This document shows positions 1 through 5,785 of a stretch of DNA of 5,785 bases, piece after piece. The notes under the pieces are model-generated. The model saw nothing but the letters and a program-made list of their open reading frames with translations. It was not told the DNA's origin and made no database searches. Numbering within the stretch: position 1 is the first letter of the stretch; each line of letters starts with the position of its first letter. The translations under genes and the position numbers were made by a program. Location of the stretch: contig JAHZJZ010000060.1 of the NCBI GenBank assembly GCA_022600655.1, positions 1 through 5,785 of the forward strand, in the 5' to 3' direction. This stretch comes from Campylobacterota bacterium. GTDB taxonomy: Bacteria; Campylobacterota; Campylobacteria; Campylobacterales; Sulfurovaceae.

Positions 1-1
1 C

Positions 2-196
2 TATCATAGTGATTACACTGAAAAACTTATGGAGGCGATTTTGCCACTTAAAAGTGAACGAGGTTGGCAGACAGGAATCTATGAAAAAGATGGAAAAGTC
101 AATAAGTCGGTTACCTGTAATACCAATGCTATTGTTTTAGAGTCTCTTCTTTATAAAAAAGAGGGTCCTCTACTTAAAATGATTAAAAACCAATAG
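2..196 (+). CDS. C-terminal fragment of a probable DUF3131 protein
   Basis: An open frame runs from the left edge to a TAG at 194-196 and gives 64 residues; the start lies outside the window. The visible end contains a GWQTGIYE stretch, then NTNAIVLESLLYK, then GPLLKMI. From memory this matches the C-terminal signature of DUF3131 proteins (a Gly-Trp-x-x-Gly-x-Tyr-Glu segment followed by a Thr/Asn-rich helix and Gly-Pro-Leu). That family is thought to have a carbohydrate-active, glucoamylase-like helical fold, but its activity is not settled. The stop codon overlaps the Shine-Dalgarno sequence of the next gene, with only 9 nt between the genes, so the two are very probably co-transcribed and perhaps translationally coupled. 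Pairing with an OpgC-type acyltransferase suggests work on a periplasmic glucan. The reading frame is secure. The family call is moderate because only the tail is visible. Confidence 0.62.
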   Translation, partial: YHSDYTEKLMEAILPLKSERGWQTGIYEKDGKVNKSVTCNTNAIVLESLLYKKEGPLLKMIKNQ

Positions 197-200
197 GAGG
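195..200 (+). promoter_or_regulatory. Shine-Dalgarno site of the opgC-like gene
   Basis: A perfect AGGAGG lies 5 nt before the ATG at 206 and overlaps the TAG stop of the preceding gene. An in-frame stop at 194-196 leaves no upstream alternative start. Together these fix the start of the acyltransferase and suggest termination-reinitiation coupling with the gene before it. Confidence 0.85.
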
Positions 201-205
201 TTACT

Positions 206-1420
206 ATGGGACAACTACCAGAAATGAGACCTATGGTAGGTCTCTTCCGTTCTCTACAGTACCCTACTGATGGAGGAAAACGAGACCTACGAGTAGACTT
301 TATCCGTGGGTTTGTAATGCTTATTTTGATTGCTGTGCATATCAATATGACCTCATTTTACAACTACATTGCGTGGGAGCGTTTTGGTGTGGTAACAGGT
401 GCAGAGGGGTTTGTAATGCTCTCTGGACTAATTTTAGGTCTACTTTCAAAGCTACGCATGGAACATGATGGTTTTGGAAGTACCATTAACAAGCAGTATA
501 ACCGTGCCTTTTTACTCTATCGAACCAGTTTAATAGTGATTTTATCGGTTCTTATTATCGATTTTATTCCGTTTATCGATGCTCATGTGGCGATGACCTT
601 TACCACCTATGCAGGAAAAGTTTATAACCTCTACCCTGACTTGTCACTCTTTGCCAAGTATCATGATATGATTGTTGCTAAATTCTTTATGCTGCGTTAT
701 GGACCACACCAGTTCCAGATTTTGGGTCTCTATGTGATTCTTTTGATGCTCTCACCGTTTGTGCTTTGGCTTCTTAGTAAAAACCGTGTTGGTTTAGTAC
801 TGGCACTTAGTTGGATTATCTACTTTGGAAACAACGGTTTTCATGTACGACCAACAGGGGCTCAATTTGAGTATGCCTTTCCTGTACTAACATGGCAAGT
901 TCTTTTTGTTCATGGTTTGGTTATAGGGTATTACCGAAATGAAGTGTGGAACTTCTTTCACTCACGAAAAGGTGCGTTAGCATTTGGAGCGATATTTATA
1001 CTCTTTTTAGGTTTTCTGTTCTTTACTTATAATAATCCATTAGAGCAGATACCTGCCTATTTACGACTGCACTATATTGACCCTGTAACCTTTAAAGAGA
1101 TTTACCATAACTTCTTTCCTAAAAATACCTTGGGAATTGGGCGACTGATTAATGACTTTTTAGTACTTGTCATATCTTATGCTATGCTATCTTATCTTTG
1201 GAAGCCAATTAATAAAGCTTTTGGTTGGTTCTTTATCCCTATTGGACAGGCATCGTTATATGTCTTTATTTTACATGTTTATGCTTGTATTGTTATTGCT
1301 AACATCGCTTGGTTTGGTGGGGATGATATCTTGGTTAATACATTGGGACATAGTTTGGTATTTGTCTTTATGTGGTTAATGGTGAAATATAAAGTACTTT
1401 ACAATATTATTCCTAGGTAG
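206..1420 (+). CDS. OpgC-type integral membrane acyltransferase
   Basis: This 404-residue protein has about ten hydrophobic membrane segments (roughly residues 34-50, 65-81, 105-122, 170-190, 195-210, 226-242, 256-274, 316-331, 344-367, 377-394). It belongs to the OpgC/acyltransferase-3 superfamily. The family-defining R-x10-H motif is seen as Arg34...His45 in the first membrane helix (RVDFIRGF, then VHI). It is followed by a GAEGFVMLSG block with Glu67, and near the C-terminus by PIGQASLYVFILHVY with His357, which corresponds to the OpgC-type G-x-x-S-L-x-V-F-x-x-H block. Known OpgC proteins transfer succinyl groups onto osmoregulated periplasmic glucans at the inner membrane. The donor and acceptor here are not known. 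The length is typical of the family. It sits 9 nt after a probable DUF3131 gene and 8 nt before a histidine kinase gene. The start is fixed by AGGAGG at 195-200 and an in-frame stop at 194-196. I leave the symbol blank because the exact acyl group and glucan are inference. Confidence 0.85.
   Translation: MGQLPEMRPMVGLFRSLQYPTDGGKRDLRVDFIRGFVMLILIAVHINMTSFYNYIAWERFGVVTGAEGFVMLSGLILGLLSKLRMEHDGFGSTINKQYNRAFLLYRTSLIVILSVLIIDFIPFIDAHVAMTFTTYAGKVYNLYPDLSLFAKYHDMIVAKFFMLRYGPHQFQILGLYVILLMLSPFVLWLLSKNRVGLVLALSWIIYFGNNGFHVRPTGAQFEYAFPVLTWQVLFVHGLVIGYYRNEVWNFFHSRKGALAFGAIFILFLGFLFFTYNNPLEQIPAYLRLHYIDPVTFKEIYHNFFPKNTLGIGRLINDFLVLVISYAMLSYLWKPINKAFGWFFIPIGQASLYVFILHVYACIVIANIAWFGGDDILVNTLGHSLVFVFMWLMVKYKVLYNIIPR
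226..244 (+). repeat. Short perfect inverted repeat near the start of the opgC-like gene
   Basis: GAGACCTA (226-233) and its exact reverse complement TAGGTCTC (237-244) are separated by TGG, giving an 8-bp stem with a 3-nt loop beginning 20 nt after the start codon. A third, direct copy of GAGACCTA is at 282-289. The hairpin lies inside coding sequence (the Arg-Pro-Met-Val-Gly-Leu region), so it may be chance. If formed in the mRNA it could affect early ribosome movement. Confidence 0.4.
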
Positions 1421-1428
1421 TTACTCTT

Positions 1429-4029
1429 ATGAAAAAAGCAAAAATAAATAGTAGTATAGTTGTCAAATCGATTCTTTTGGCAGCTATTATCATGCTTCTC
1501 TCACTCTTCTTTTTTATTCCTTATATTACAGAGGCTTATACCAATCAATCCATTTCAAAACATGCACAAAACTCTGTAGAGCAGATTAAACTCACACGTG
1601 CTTACTATACCGATGCTGTTGTGGGCGATGTCAAAAAGTATGCTCCTGAACTCTCATTTTCTTATGACCATGAGGGTATAGATGGGAAGATTCCTCTGCC
1701 TACCACTACCATTCATGACTTAAGCAAAATCTTTAGCCAAAATACAGGTATAAAATATAATCTATACAGTGAATACCCTTTTACCAATAGAGCCGATAGA
1801 GTCCTCACTCCTTTTCAAAAAGAGGCACTAAAGTTTACCAAACAGAACCCTAATGGTATCTATGTTAAACGAGATGTCATTGATAATCAACAGGTACTTC
1901 GTGTTGCAACTACTGACTATATGACCAGTCCATCATGTGTTAACTGTCATAACAATCACCCTGATAAAACTTGGGGAAGTCAGCAATGGAAAGTGGGTGA
2001 CAGTAGAGGTGTACTTGAAGTTATTACCCCTATAGAAGAGGAGCTTGTAGCACATAAAGAGATGAGAGACTATATTTTGCTCTTTATTTTTGTAATATTC
2101 TCTGCGGTACTATTTTTCCTCTCTCGATCTTTTATAAAAAGAGAAAAAGAGCTACTTGATGTTAAAGACACACTTGAGATTACTGTAGATAATAAAGAGC
2201 ATCAACTCGAAGCCCTTTCTCATCTGGTTAATGAGCATATGATTAGCTCTAAAACCGATACTAAGGGAGTCATTACCTCTGTTAGTCAAGCATTTTTAGA
2301 TATATCTGGTTATTCAGAAGAGGAGCTTTTAAAACATAGTCATAATATTGTACGACACCCTGACATGGATAAGAGTGTCTATAAAGAGATGTGGAAAACC
2401 CTTAAAGAGGGTAAACCATGGAGTGGAGACCTCAAAAATAGAGCCAAAGATGGTTCCATCTATTATGTACATGCCACCATCATCCCAGGCTTTAATACCA
2501 ATGGTAAACTGGTAGAGTATATCTCTTTTAGAGAAGATATTACTGAGAAGGTTTTGACTGAACATACACTAGAAGAGGAGCGTCAACTCAATCAGATTAT
2601 TCTTGATAATCAAGAAGAAATCCTACTCATGTCAACCCAAAACAATGGTGTGATTAATATCAATAACAAATTCCTGACCACGTTTGACTTTAAAGACCTA
2701 AAAGATTTTAAAGAGCATCATCAGTGTATCTGTGAACTCTTTATTCATAAAGAGGGTTATTTAAAAAGATCAGAAGGCTCTGACTGGACAAAAGAGGTTC
2801 TTGCCAATCCCGATACCATGCATAAAGCCCTTATGTTAAATAAAAAAGGTAAAGAGGCGATTTTCCTTGCACGTGTTAAAAAAATAACCATTGCTGAAGA
2901 GGAGCATTATATTACCACATTTACCGACATAACAGAGTTGGAAAAAGCCAGAGAGTTAGCTGAGTCTTCAGAGAAAGCAAAAGCCAACTTTATGGCAAAT
3001 ATGAGCCATGAGTTGCGTACACCACTCAATGGAATTACTGGATTTACTCAGCTCTTAACACAGACACCTGTTAGTGAAAAACAGAGTAAATACCTCTCAA
3101 TGATTGAGACCTCTTCACATAATCTTCTAGGAATTGTCAATGATATTTTAGATTTCTCAAAAATTGAGAGTGGTAATATGGAGTTAGAGTATAAGAAGTC
3201 TGATTTATTTATGGAAATAGAGAGTACTGTTAATCTTTTTAAGACCCGTGCGAAAGATAAAAATCTAAACTACAAACTAGATATGGATCCAACCATTAGC
3301 CCTTGTCTTATGATTGATGCTCTGCGACTCAGCCAGATACTCTCAAACTTGATTTCAAATGCCATTAAATTTACTCCTGAAAATGGAACTGTTACCGTGA
3401 GCATTAAATCTGTTGTAAAACATAAGGGTTATGAAGAGTTACACTTTGCGATAAGCGATACAGGTATTGGTATTCCTAAAGATAGACAAAAAGCTATTTT
3501 CGAAGCCTTCACCCAAGCTGATACCTCTACCACCAGAGAGTTTGGAGGAACAGGCTTAGGTCTCAGTATCTCAGTCTCTTTGGTTCAAGTCTTTGGAGGA
3601 GAACTAAAACTTGAGAGTGAAGAGAACAAAGGTAGTACTTTCTTCTTTAACATTGAAGCCAAACGTTGTGAAAAAGAGCAGACAGCACAGAAGGCACTCA
3701 TTATTGAAGAGTGTGAAATGACTAAAATTATGATAGAGGAGTTGTTAAAACAGCACAATATTGTAACGGAAGTTGTGCATACCAAAGAGGAGCTACTTAG
3801 TAAACTCTCCAAAGAGGAGTACAGACTACTCTTTATAGGTATGAATCATACCAAGAGTCTAGCATTTATAAAAGAGAGTAGTCCAGCACTTCCAATCATT
3901 GCTCTAGGAAGCAGTGACAGCGATAAAGAGAAAGCAGAAATCCTGAGTGGATATATCGACAACTATCTCAACAAGCCACTTGAACTTGATGCCTTTAATC
4001 TGATTGTTGAGAGGTATCTATCGAAGTAG
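1429..4029 (+). CDS. Membrane hybrid histidine kinase with periplasmic haem domain, two PAS domains and a degenerate receiver
   Basis: This 866-residue sensor kinase is anchored in the inner membrane. Membrane helix 1 is about residues 10-34. The periplasmic Tll0287-like (DUF3365) domain at 36-213 has a c-type haem motif Cys170-Val-Asn-Cys173-His174, followed by NNHP and GDSRGVLEV, as is usual for this domain. Helix 2 is 215-232, then a coiled-coil linker with no evident HAMP domain. PAS1 (about 268-373) has NIVRHPDM at 306-313 and WSGDLKNR at 331-338, very like the FAD-binding PAS of Aer. PAS2 (about 385-505) carries Cys433-Ile-Cys435. HisKA has phospho-acceptor His527 in MSHELRTP. The ATPase domain has the N box (Asn640, Asn644), G1 DTGIGIP (677-683), FEAF (691-694) and GGTGLGL (706-712), so catalysis should be intact. 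The receiver (about 754-866) keeps Glu760-Glu761 and Lys849, but Gly804 replaces the expected phospho-Asp. The start is fixed by an in-frame stop at 1414-1416. The Shine-Dalgarno is weak (AGG at 1415-1417), so translation is probably coupled to the gene 8 nt upstream. The phosphotransfer partner must be encoded elsewhere. Confidence 0.93.
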   Translation: MKKAKINSSIVVKSILLAAIIMLLSLFFFIPYITEAYTNQSISKHAQNSVEQIKLTRAYYTDAVVGDVKKYAPELSFSYDHEGIDGKIPLPTTTIHDLSKIFSQNTGIKYNLYSEYPFTNRADRVLTPFQKEALKFTKQNPNGIYVKRDVIDNQQVLRVATTDYMTSPSCVNCHNNHPDKTWGSQQWKVGDSRGVLEVITPIEEELVAHKEMRDYILLFIFVIFSAVLFFLSRSFIKREKELLDVKDTLEITVDNKEHQLEALSHLVNEHMISSKTDTKGVITSVSQAFLDISGYSEEELLKHSHNIVRHPDMDKSVYKEMWKTLKEGKPWSGDLKNRAKDGSIYYVHATIIPGFNTNGKLVEYISFREDITEKVLTEHTLEEERQLNQIILDNQEEILLMSTQNNGVININNKFLTTFDFKDLKDFKEHHQCICELFIHKEGYLKRSEGSDWTKEVLANPDTMHKALMLNKKGKEAIFLARVKKITIAEEEHYITTFTDITELEKARELAESSEKAKANFMANMSHELRTPLNGITGFTQLLTQTPVSEKQSKYLSMIETSSHNLLGIVNDILDFSKIESGNMELEYKKSDLFMEIESTVNLFKTRAKDKNLNYKLDMDPTISPCLMIDALRLSQILSNLISNAIKFTPENGTVTVSIKSVVKHKGYEELHFAISDTGIGIPKDRQKAIFEAFTQADTSTTREFGGTGLGLSISVSLVQVFGGELKLESEENKGSTFFFNIEAKRCEKEQTAQKALIIEECEMTKIMIEELLKQHNIVTEVVHTKEELLSKLSKEEYRLLFIGMNHTKSLAFIKESSPALPIIALGSSDSDKEKAEILSGYIDNYLNKPLELDAFNLIVERYLSK

Positions 4030-4054
4030 TATCTCACGATAGCAACATAACCCT

Positions 4055-4102
4055 AAACTCTCGATCCATAATTTTCAGAAAATTTTGGAGTATCGAGAGT
4101 TT
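4055..4102. terminator. Probable bidirectional rho-independent terminator
   Basis: A perfect 11-bp inverted repeat, AAACTCTCGAT (4055-4065) and ATCGAGAGTTT (4092-4102), encloses a second, AT-rich inner stem (about 4066-4075 with 4079-4088, one mismatch, loop CAG). On the plus strand the right arm runs into TTTT at 4100-4103. On the minus strand the arm ends in TTT before AGGG, a weaker U-tract. It lies in the 87-nt gap between the stop of the kinase gene and the stop of the convergent flavoprotein gene, where a shared terminator is expected. Confidence 0.8.
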
Positions 4103-4116
4103 TATAACTATCAGGA

Positions 4117-5601
4117 CTAATACTTAAATGGTGTCTCAATCATCGCTTGATACCACCCTATTAACCCCATACCATCGCGAAAGTCTAGTTTAGATGATGA
4201 AGCTTTGGCTATACCATCATGAGTTACCATAATACCTTTACTAATCTCTATCGCTTTAAGTGGTTTGTTTGAAATCATAGAGTAACAAGTAATCCCTGCT
4301 TTGGTTAAATCTATCTCATCTTTATTGGTTAAAATTCTTTTAGCAATACTCTCACCTGTTAACATACCTACTGAAGCAGAAGCTTGAGCTGATGGGTCAA
4401 ATTTATGATACCCCATAATATCTCCTGCTACATAAACAGCAGCGTTACTTACAGAGTAAGTTTTGTTGGGAGAACAGATAATACCACCCCATTTGTCACG
4501 CTTAACATCAAAGAGTTCAGCCGTTCTGTTTCCTCTATGATAAGGGATAATATTGGCAATAGCATAAGAGAGTTTAGATACTTTACCTTCATCATCAAAA
4601 TTATCAGCATAATTAAAAATTATCTCTTTTTTATCAAAATCAACATCTTGAATATCACAGGTAGCAAAACTATCTTCTACTTTAGAAAAATTCTCTTTTT
4701 TCATGAAGTTATCTAGTGTAAAACCAGCTTTTTTAATACGACTCTCCATCTCCTCTCCACTCATACCATTGAAAATAATCGTCTCTTTATGGGACTTAAT
4801 AAAAACTTCAATAAACTGCGGACCTTTAGCTTGAGGTTTAGGTGAATTATCTAGAAGGTGAACTTTACCAGAAAGTTTATACTTTTTGATAAATTCAGAG
4901 ACCATACAAGCACGTTCATATGAAGCAGGTTTACATCGTACTTTACCACCTTTAGGAGGGACAATCACAAAGTACCCCTCACCACCACTCTTTTTCCACT
5001 CTTGAAGTTGATTTAAAAGGTTCTGTTTCTCTTTTCCAGAGTCAGAGAACATTGCTGCGGGTGTCTCTTTTGTCGCTCTTCTAATTTTCTCATCTGACCA
5101 TGTAGGGAAAAGTTTTTTGTAATTATAGTCAATACCTGGTGCAACCACCACATAATCATAATCAATCGTTCCTAATGTTGTTGTTAAAATTTTTTTATTT
5201 ACATCTGCATCAATCACCTCTGTGATTATCACATCAATGTTGTGGTTTTTCTCAGCTTTACTATAGTCAAAATGAAACGATATATTTGCATCTTCTACCT
5301 CTTTTATCTCACCAAAAAGTGTATTGGACATGGGACATGCAAAATATTGAGTATTACGTTCAAGTAAGATAACCTCTATTTTATTGTCAGGGTCATGTAG
5401 TTTGATGTTTTCAGCAACGGTGAGTCCACCGATTCCACCACCTACCACTACCACTCTTTGTTGTTTACTATTTTTAGGTAGTAGTTGGCTTTTTTGTGCT
5501 TTTAAATGACTTCCATCTCCCTCATTAGCGTTACTTAAAAGAGTTGCTCCTACCGATGTAGTTAAAATTTTAAAAAAGTTTCTTCGTGTTATATTTGACA
5601 T
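4117..5601 (-). CDS. fccB: Tat-exported FAD-dependent sulfide dehydrogenase flavoprotein (FccB/SoxF family)
   Basis: This 494-residue protein should act in the periplasm, oxidising sulfide (or a related reduced sulfur compound) and passing electrons to a c-type cytochrome. A twin-arginine signal is visible at the N-terminus (TRRNFFK, residues 5-11, then a short hydrophobic stretch to about 24). The FAD-binding Rossmann motif VVVGGGIGGL is at 51-60. Compared from memory with Allochromatium FccB, Cys89 (NTQYFACPMSN) matches the cysteine that binds FAD covalently. Cys223 (VRCKPASYERA) and Cys376 (WGGIICSPN) match the redox-active disulfide. VYVAGDIM (389-396) is the second flavin-contact motif. 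TCYSMISN (438-445) begins the FCSD-specific C-terminal domain, which ends with a Trp-Tyr pair (483-484). It is longer than the classical proteins of about 400-430 residues, with extra sequence around 266-312. The minus-strand Shine-Dalgarno GAGGT (5606-5610) supports the start. No FccA-type cytochrome gene is adjacent in the window. SoxF is the main alternative name; the family is secure, the substrate inferred. Confidence 0.87.
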   Translation of the reverse strand: MSNITRRNFFKILTTSVGATLLSNANEGDGSHLKAQKSQLLPKNSKQQRVVVVGGGIGGLTVAENIKLHDPDNKIEVILLERNTQYFACPMSNTLFGEIKEVEDANISFHFDYSKAEKNHNIDVIITEVIDADVNKKILTTTLGTIDYDYVVVAPGIDYNYKKLFPTWSDEKIRRATKETPAAMFSDSGKEKQNLLNQLQEWKKSGGEGYFVIVPPKGGKVRCKPASYERACMVSEFIKKYKLSGKVHLLDNSPKPQAKGPQFIEVFIKSHKETIIFNGMSGEEMESRIKKAGFTLDNFMKKENFSKVEDSFATCDIQDVDFDKKEIIFNYADNFDDEGKVSKLSYAIANIIPYHRGNRTAELFDVKRDKWGGIICSPNKTYSVSNAAVYVAGDIMGYHKFDPSAQASASVGMLTGESIAKRILTNKDEIDLTKAGITCYSMISNKPLKAIEISKGIMVTHDGIAKASSSKLDFRDGMGLIGWYQAMIETPFKY

Positions 5602-5708
5602 AAATACCTCATTAGTTAATTTTAAATTATAATAAAAATAAGATTATATTATGTAATAATTAACAATGACTGAATTTATTTAAATATATAGAACTTAACC
5701 TTTTTATT
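5602..5708 (-). promoter_or_regulatory. AT-rich promoter region of the flavoprotein gene
   Basis: This 107-nt, strongly AT-rich gap lies between the end of the edge gene and the flavoprotein gene. Read on the minus strand it contains GAGGT (5606-5610), a Shine-Dalgarno 4 nt before the ATG. It also holds two TATAAT hexamers, at 5643-5648 and 5626-5631, either of which could be a -10 box. Neither has a clear -35 at the usual distance, which would fit the weak -35 conservation reported for epsilonproteobacterial sigma-70 promoters. A 13-bp AT palindrome (5617-5629) overlaps the second hexamer, but in such AT-rich DNA it may be chance. I see no convincing terminator hairpin for the edge gene, so read-through into the flavoprotein gene is possible. 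Confidence 0.4.
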
Positions 5709-5785
5709 TTACTTAGTATTAAAAGATTTCACATGCCCACCTTCATCAAACCAAATAGAGCCACTTCCATAAAACGCGAGATGCA
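5709..5785 (-). CDS. C-terminal end of an unrecognised protein, cut by the window edge
   Basis: On the minus strand an open frame enters from the right edge and ends at TAA (5709-5711). It gives about 24 residues that include AFYGSGSIWFDEGG and end in HVKSFNTK. The other two minus-strand frames hit stops inside the stretch. This segment is also less AT-rich than the adjoining spacer, which supports real coding sequence. The residues are rich in Gly and aromatics and show no haem-binding CxxCH, so nothing here identifies it as the cytochrome partner of the neighbouring flavoprotein. I do not recognise the family. It lies in the same orientation and 107 nt upstream of the flavoprotein gene, so co-transcription is possible but not shown. 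Confidence 0.5.
   Translation of the reverse strand, partial: HLAFYGSGSIWFDEGGHVKSFNTK

Noticed and set aside
151..345. Minus-strand open frame of 64 codons over the DUF3131/opgC junction
   Set aside because: It lies opposite two well-supported plus-strand genes and has no ribosome binding site or recognisable protein features.
1167..1379. Plus-strand 70-codon frame inside the opgC-like gene
   Set aside because: It is an out-of-frame reading of sequence coding for membrane helices; its hydrophobicity comes from the T-rich codons of the real frame.
1421..1428. Possible separate promoter for the kinase gene
   Set aside because: The gap is only 8 nt and the end of the opgC-like gene shows no convincing promoter elements; co-transcription is simpler.
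2329..2565. Minus-strand 78-codon frame within the kinase gene
   Set aside because: It is opposite the conserved PAS1 coding sequence and has no independent support.
3585..3812. Minus-strand 75-codon Ser-rich frame within the kinase gene
   Set aside because: Its low-complexity Ser content reflects the reverse complement of Glu/Lys-rich codons in the kinase.
3688..4026. Reading the kinase C-terminus as a normal phospho-accepting receiver
   Set aside because: The expected aspartate position is Gly804, so an ordinary phosphorelay receiver is not supported.
4055..4102. Attachment site or mobile-element end at the inverted repeat
   Set aside because: The repeat sits between two convergent stop codons with a T-run after the stem and no transposase or integrase nearby, which fits a terminator better.
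4405..4716. Plus-strand 103-codon frame opposite the flavoprotein gene
   Set aside because: It lies entirely within the FccB-like coding region on the other strand and resembles no known protein.

Overview
The window is AT-rich with short intergenic gaps. Its gene content suits a sulfur-oxidising member of the Campylobacterota (Epsilonproteobacteria), of the Sulfurovum/Sulfurimonas kind. This assignment is an inference from a flavocytochrome c-type sulfide dehydrogenase flavoprotein, a haem/PAS hybrid histidine kinase style common in that phylum, and base composition. No rRNA or other taxonomic marker is present.

Plus strand, 1-4029, three tightly packed genes. The 3' end of a probable DUF3131 protein (stop at 194-196) is followed after 9 nt by a multi-pass membrane acyltransferase of the OpgC type (206-1420). 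After 8 nt comes an 866-residue membrane sensor histidine kinase (1429-4029). The spacing points to one transcript. OpgC-family enzymes add succinyl groups to periplasmic glucans, and DUF3131 proteins are suspected carbohydrate-active enzymes, so the first two genes look like a periplasmic glucan or envelope polysaccharide module. The kinase has a periplasmic Tll0287-like domain with a c-type haem motif, an Aer-like PAS, a second PAS with a CxC motif, complete HisKA and HATPase domains, and a C-terminal receiver that has lost its phospho-acceptor aspartate. It therefore looks like a redox- or ligand-responsive sensor tied by position to envelope glucan modification. Its response regulator is not in the window.

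Middle, 4030-4116. A long hairpin (4055-4102) sits between the convergent genes and probably terminates transcription from both sides.

Minus strand, 5601-4117. A Tat-exported FAD protein of the FccB/SoxF sulfide dehydrogenase family keeps the three family cysteines: the covalent-flavin cysteine and the redox disulfide pair. It is longer than the classical proteins and has extra sequence in its middle. No cytochrome partner is encoded beside it in the window.

Right edge, 5602-5785. An AT-rich spacer probably carries the promoter of the flavoprotein gene. After it lies the last part of another minus-strand gene that runs off the window and that I do not recognise.

No tRNA, rRNA, CRISPR array or mobile element was seen.
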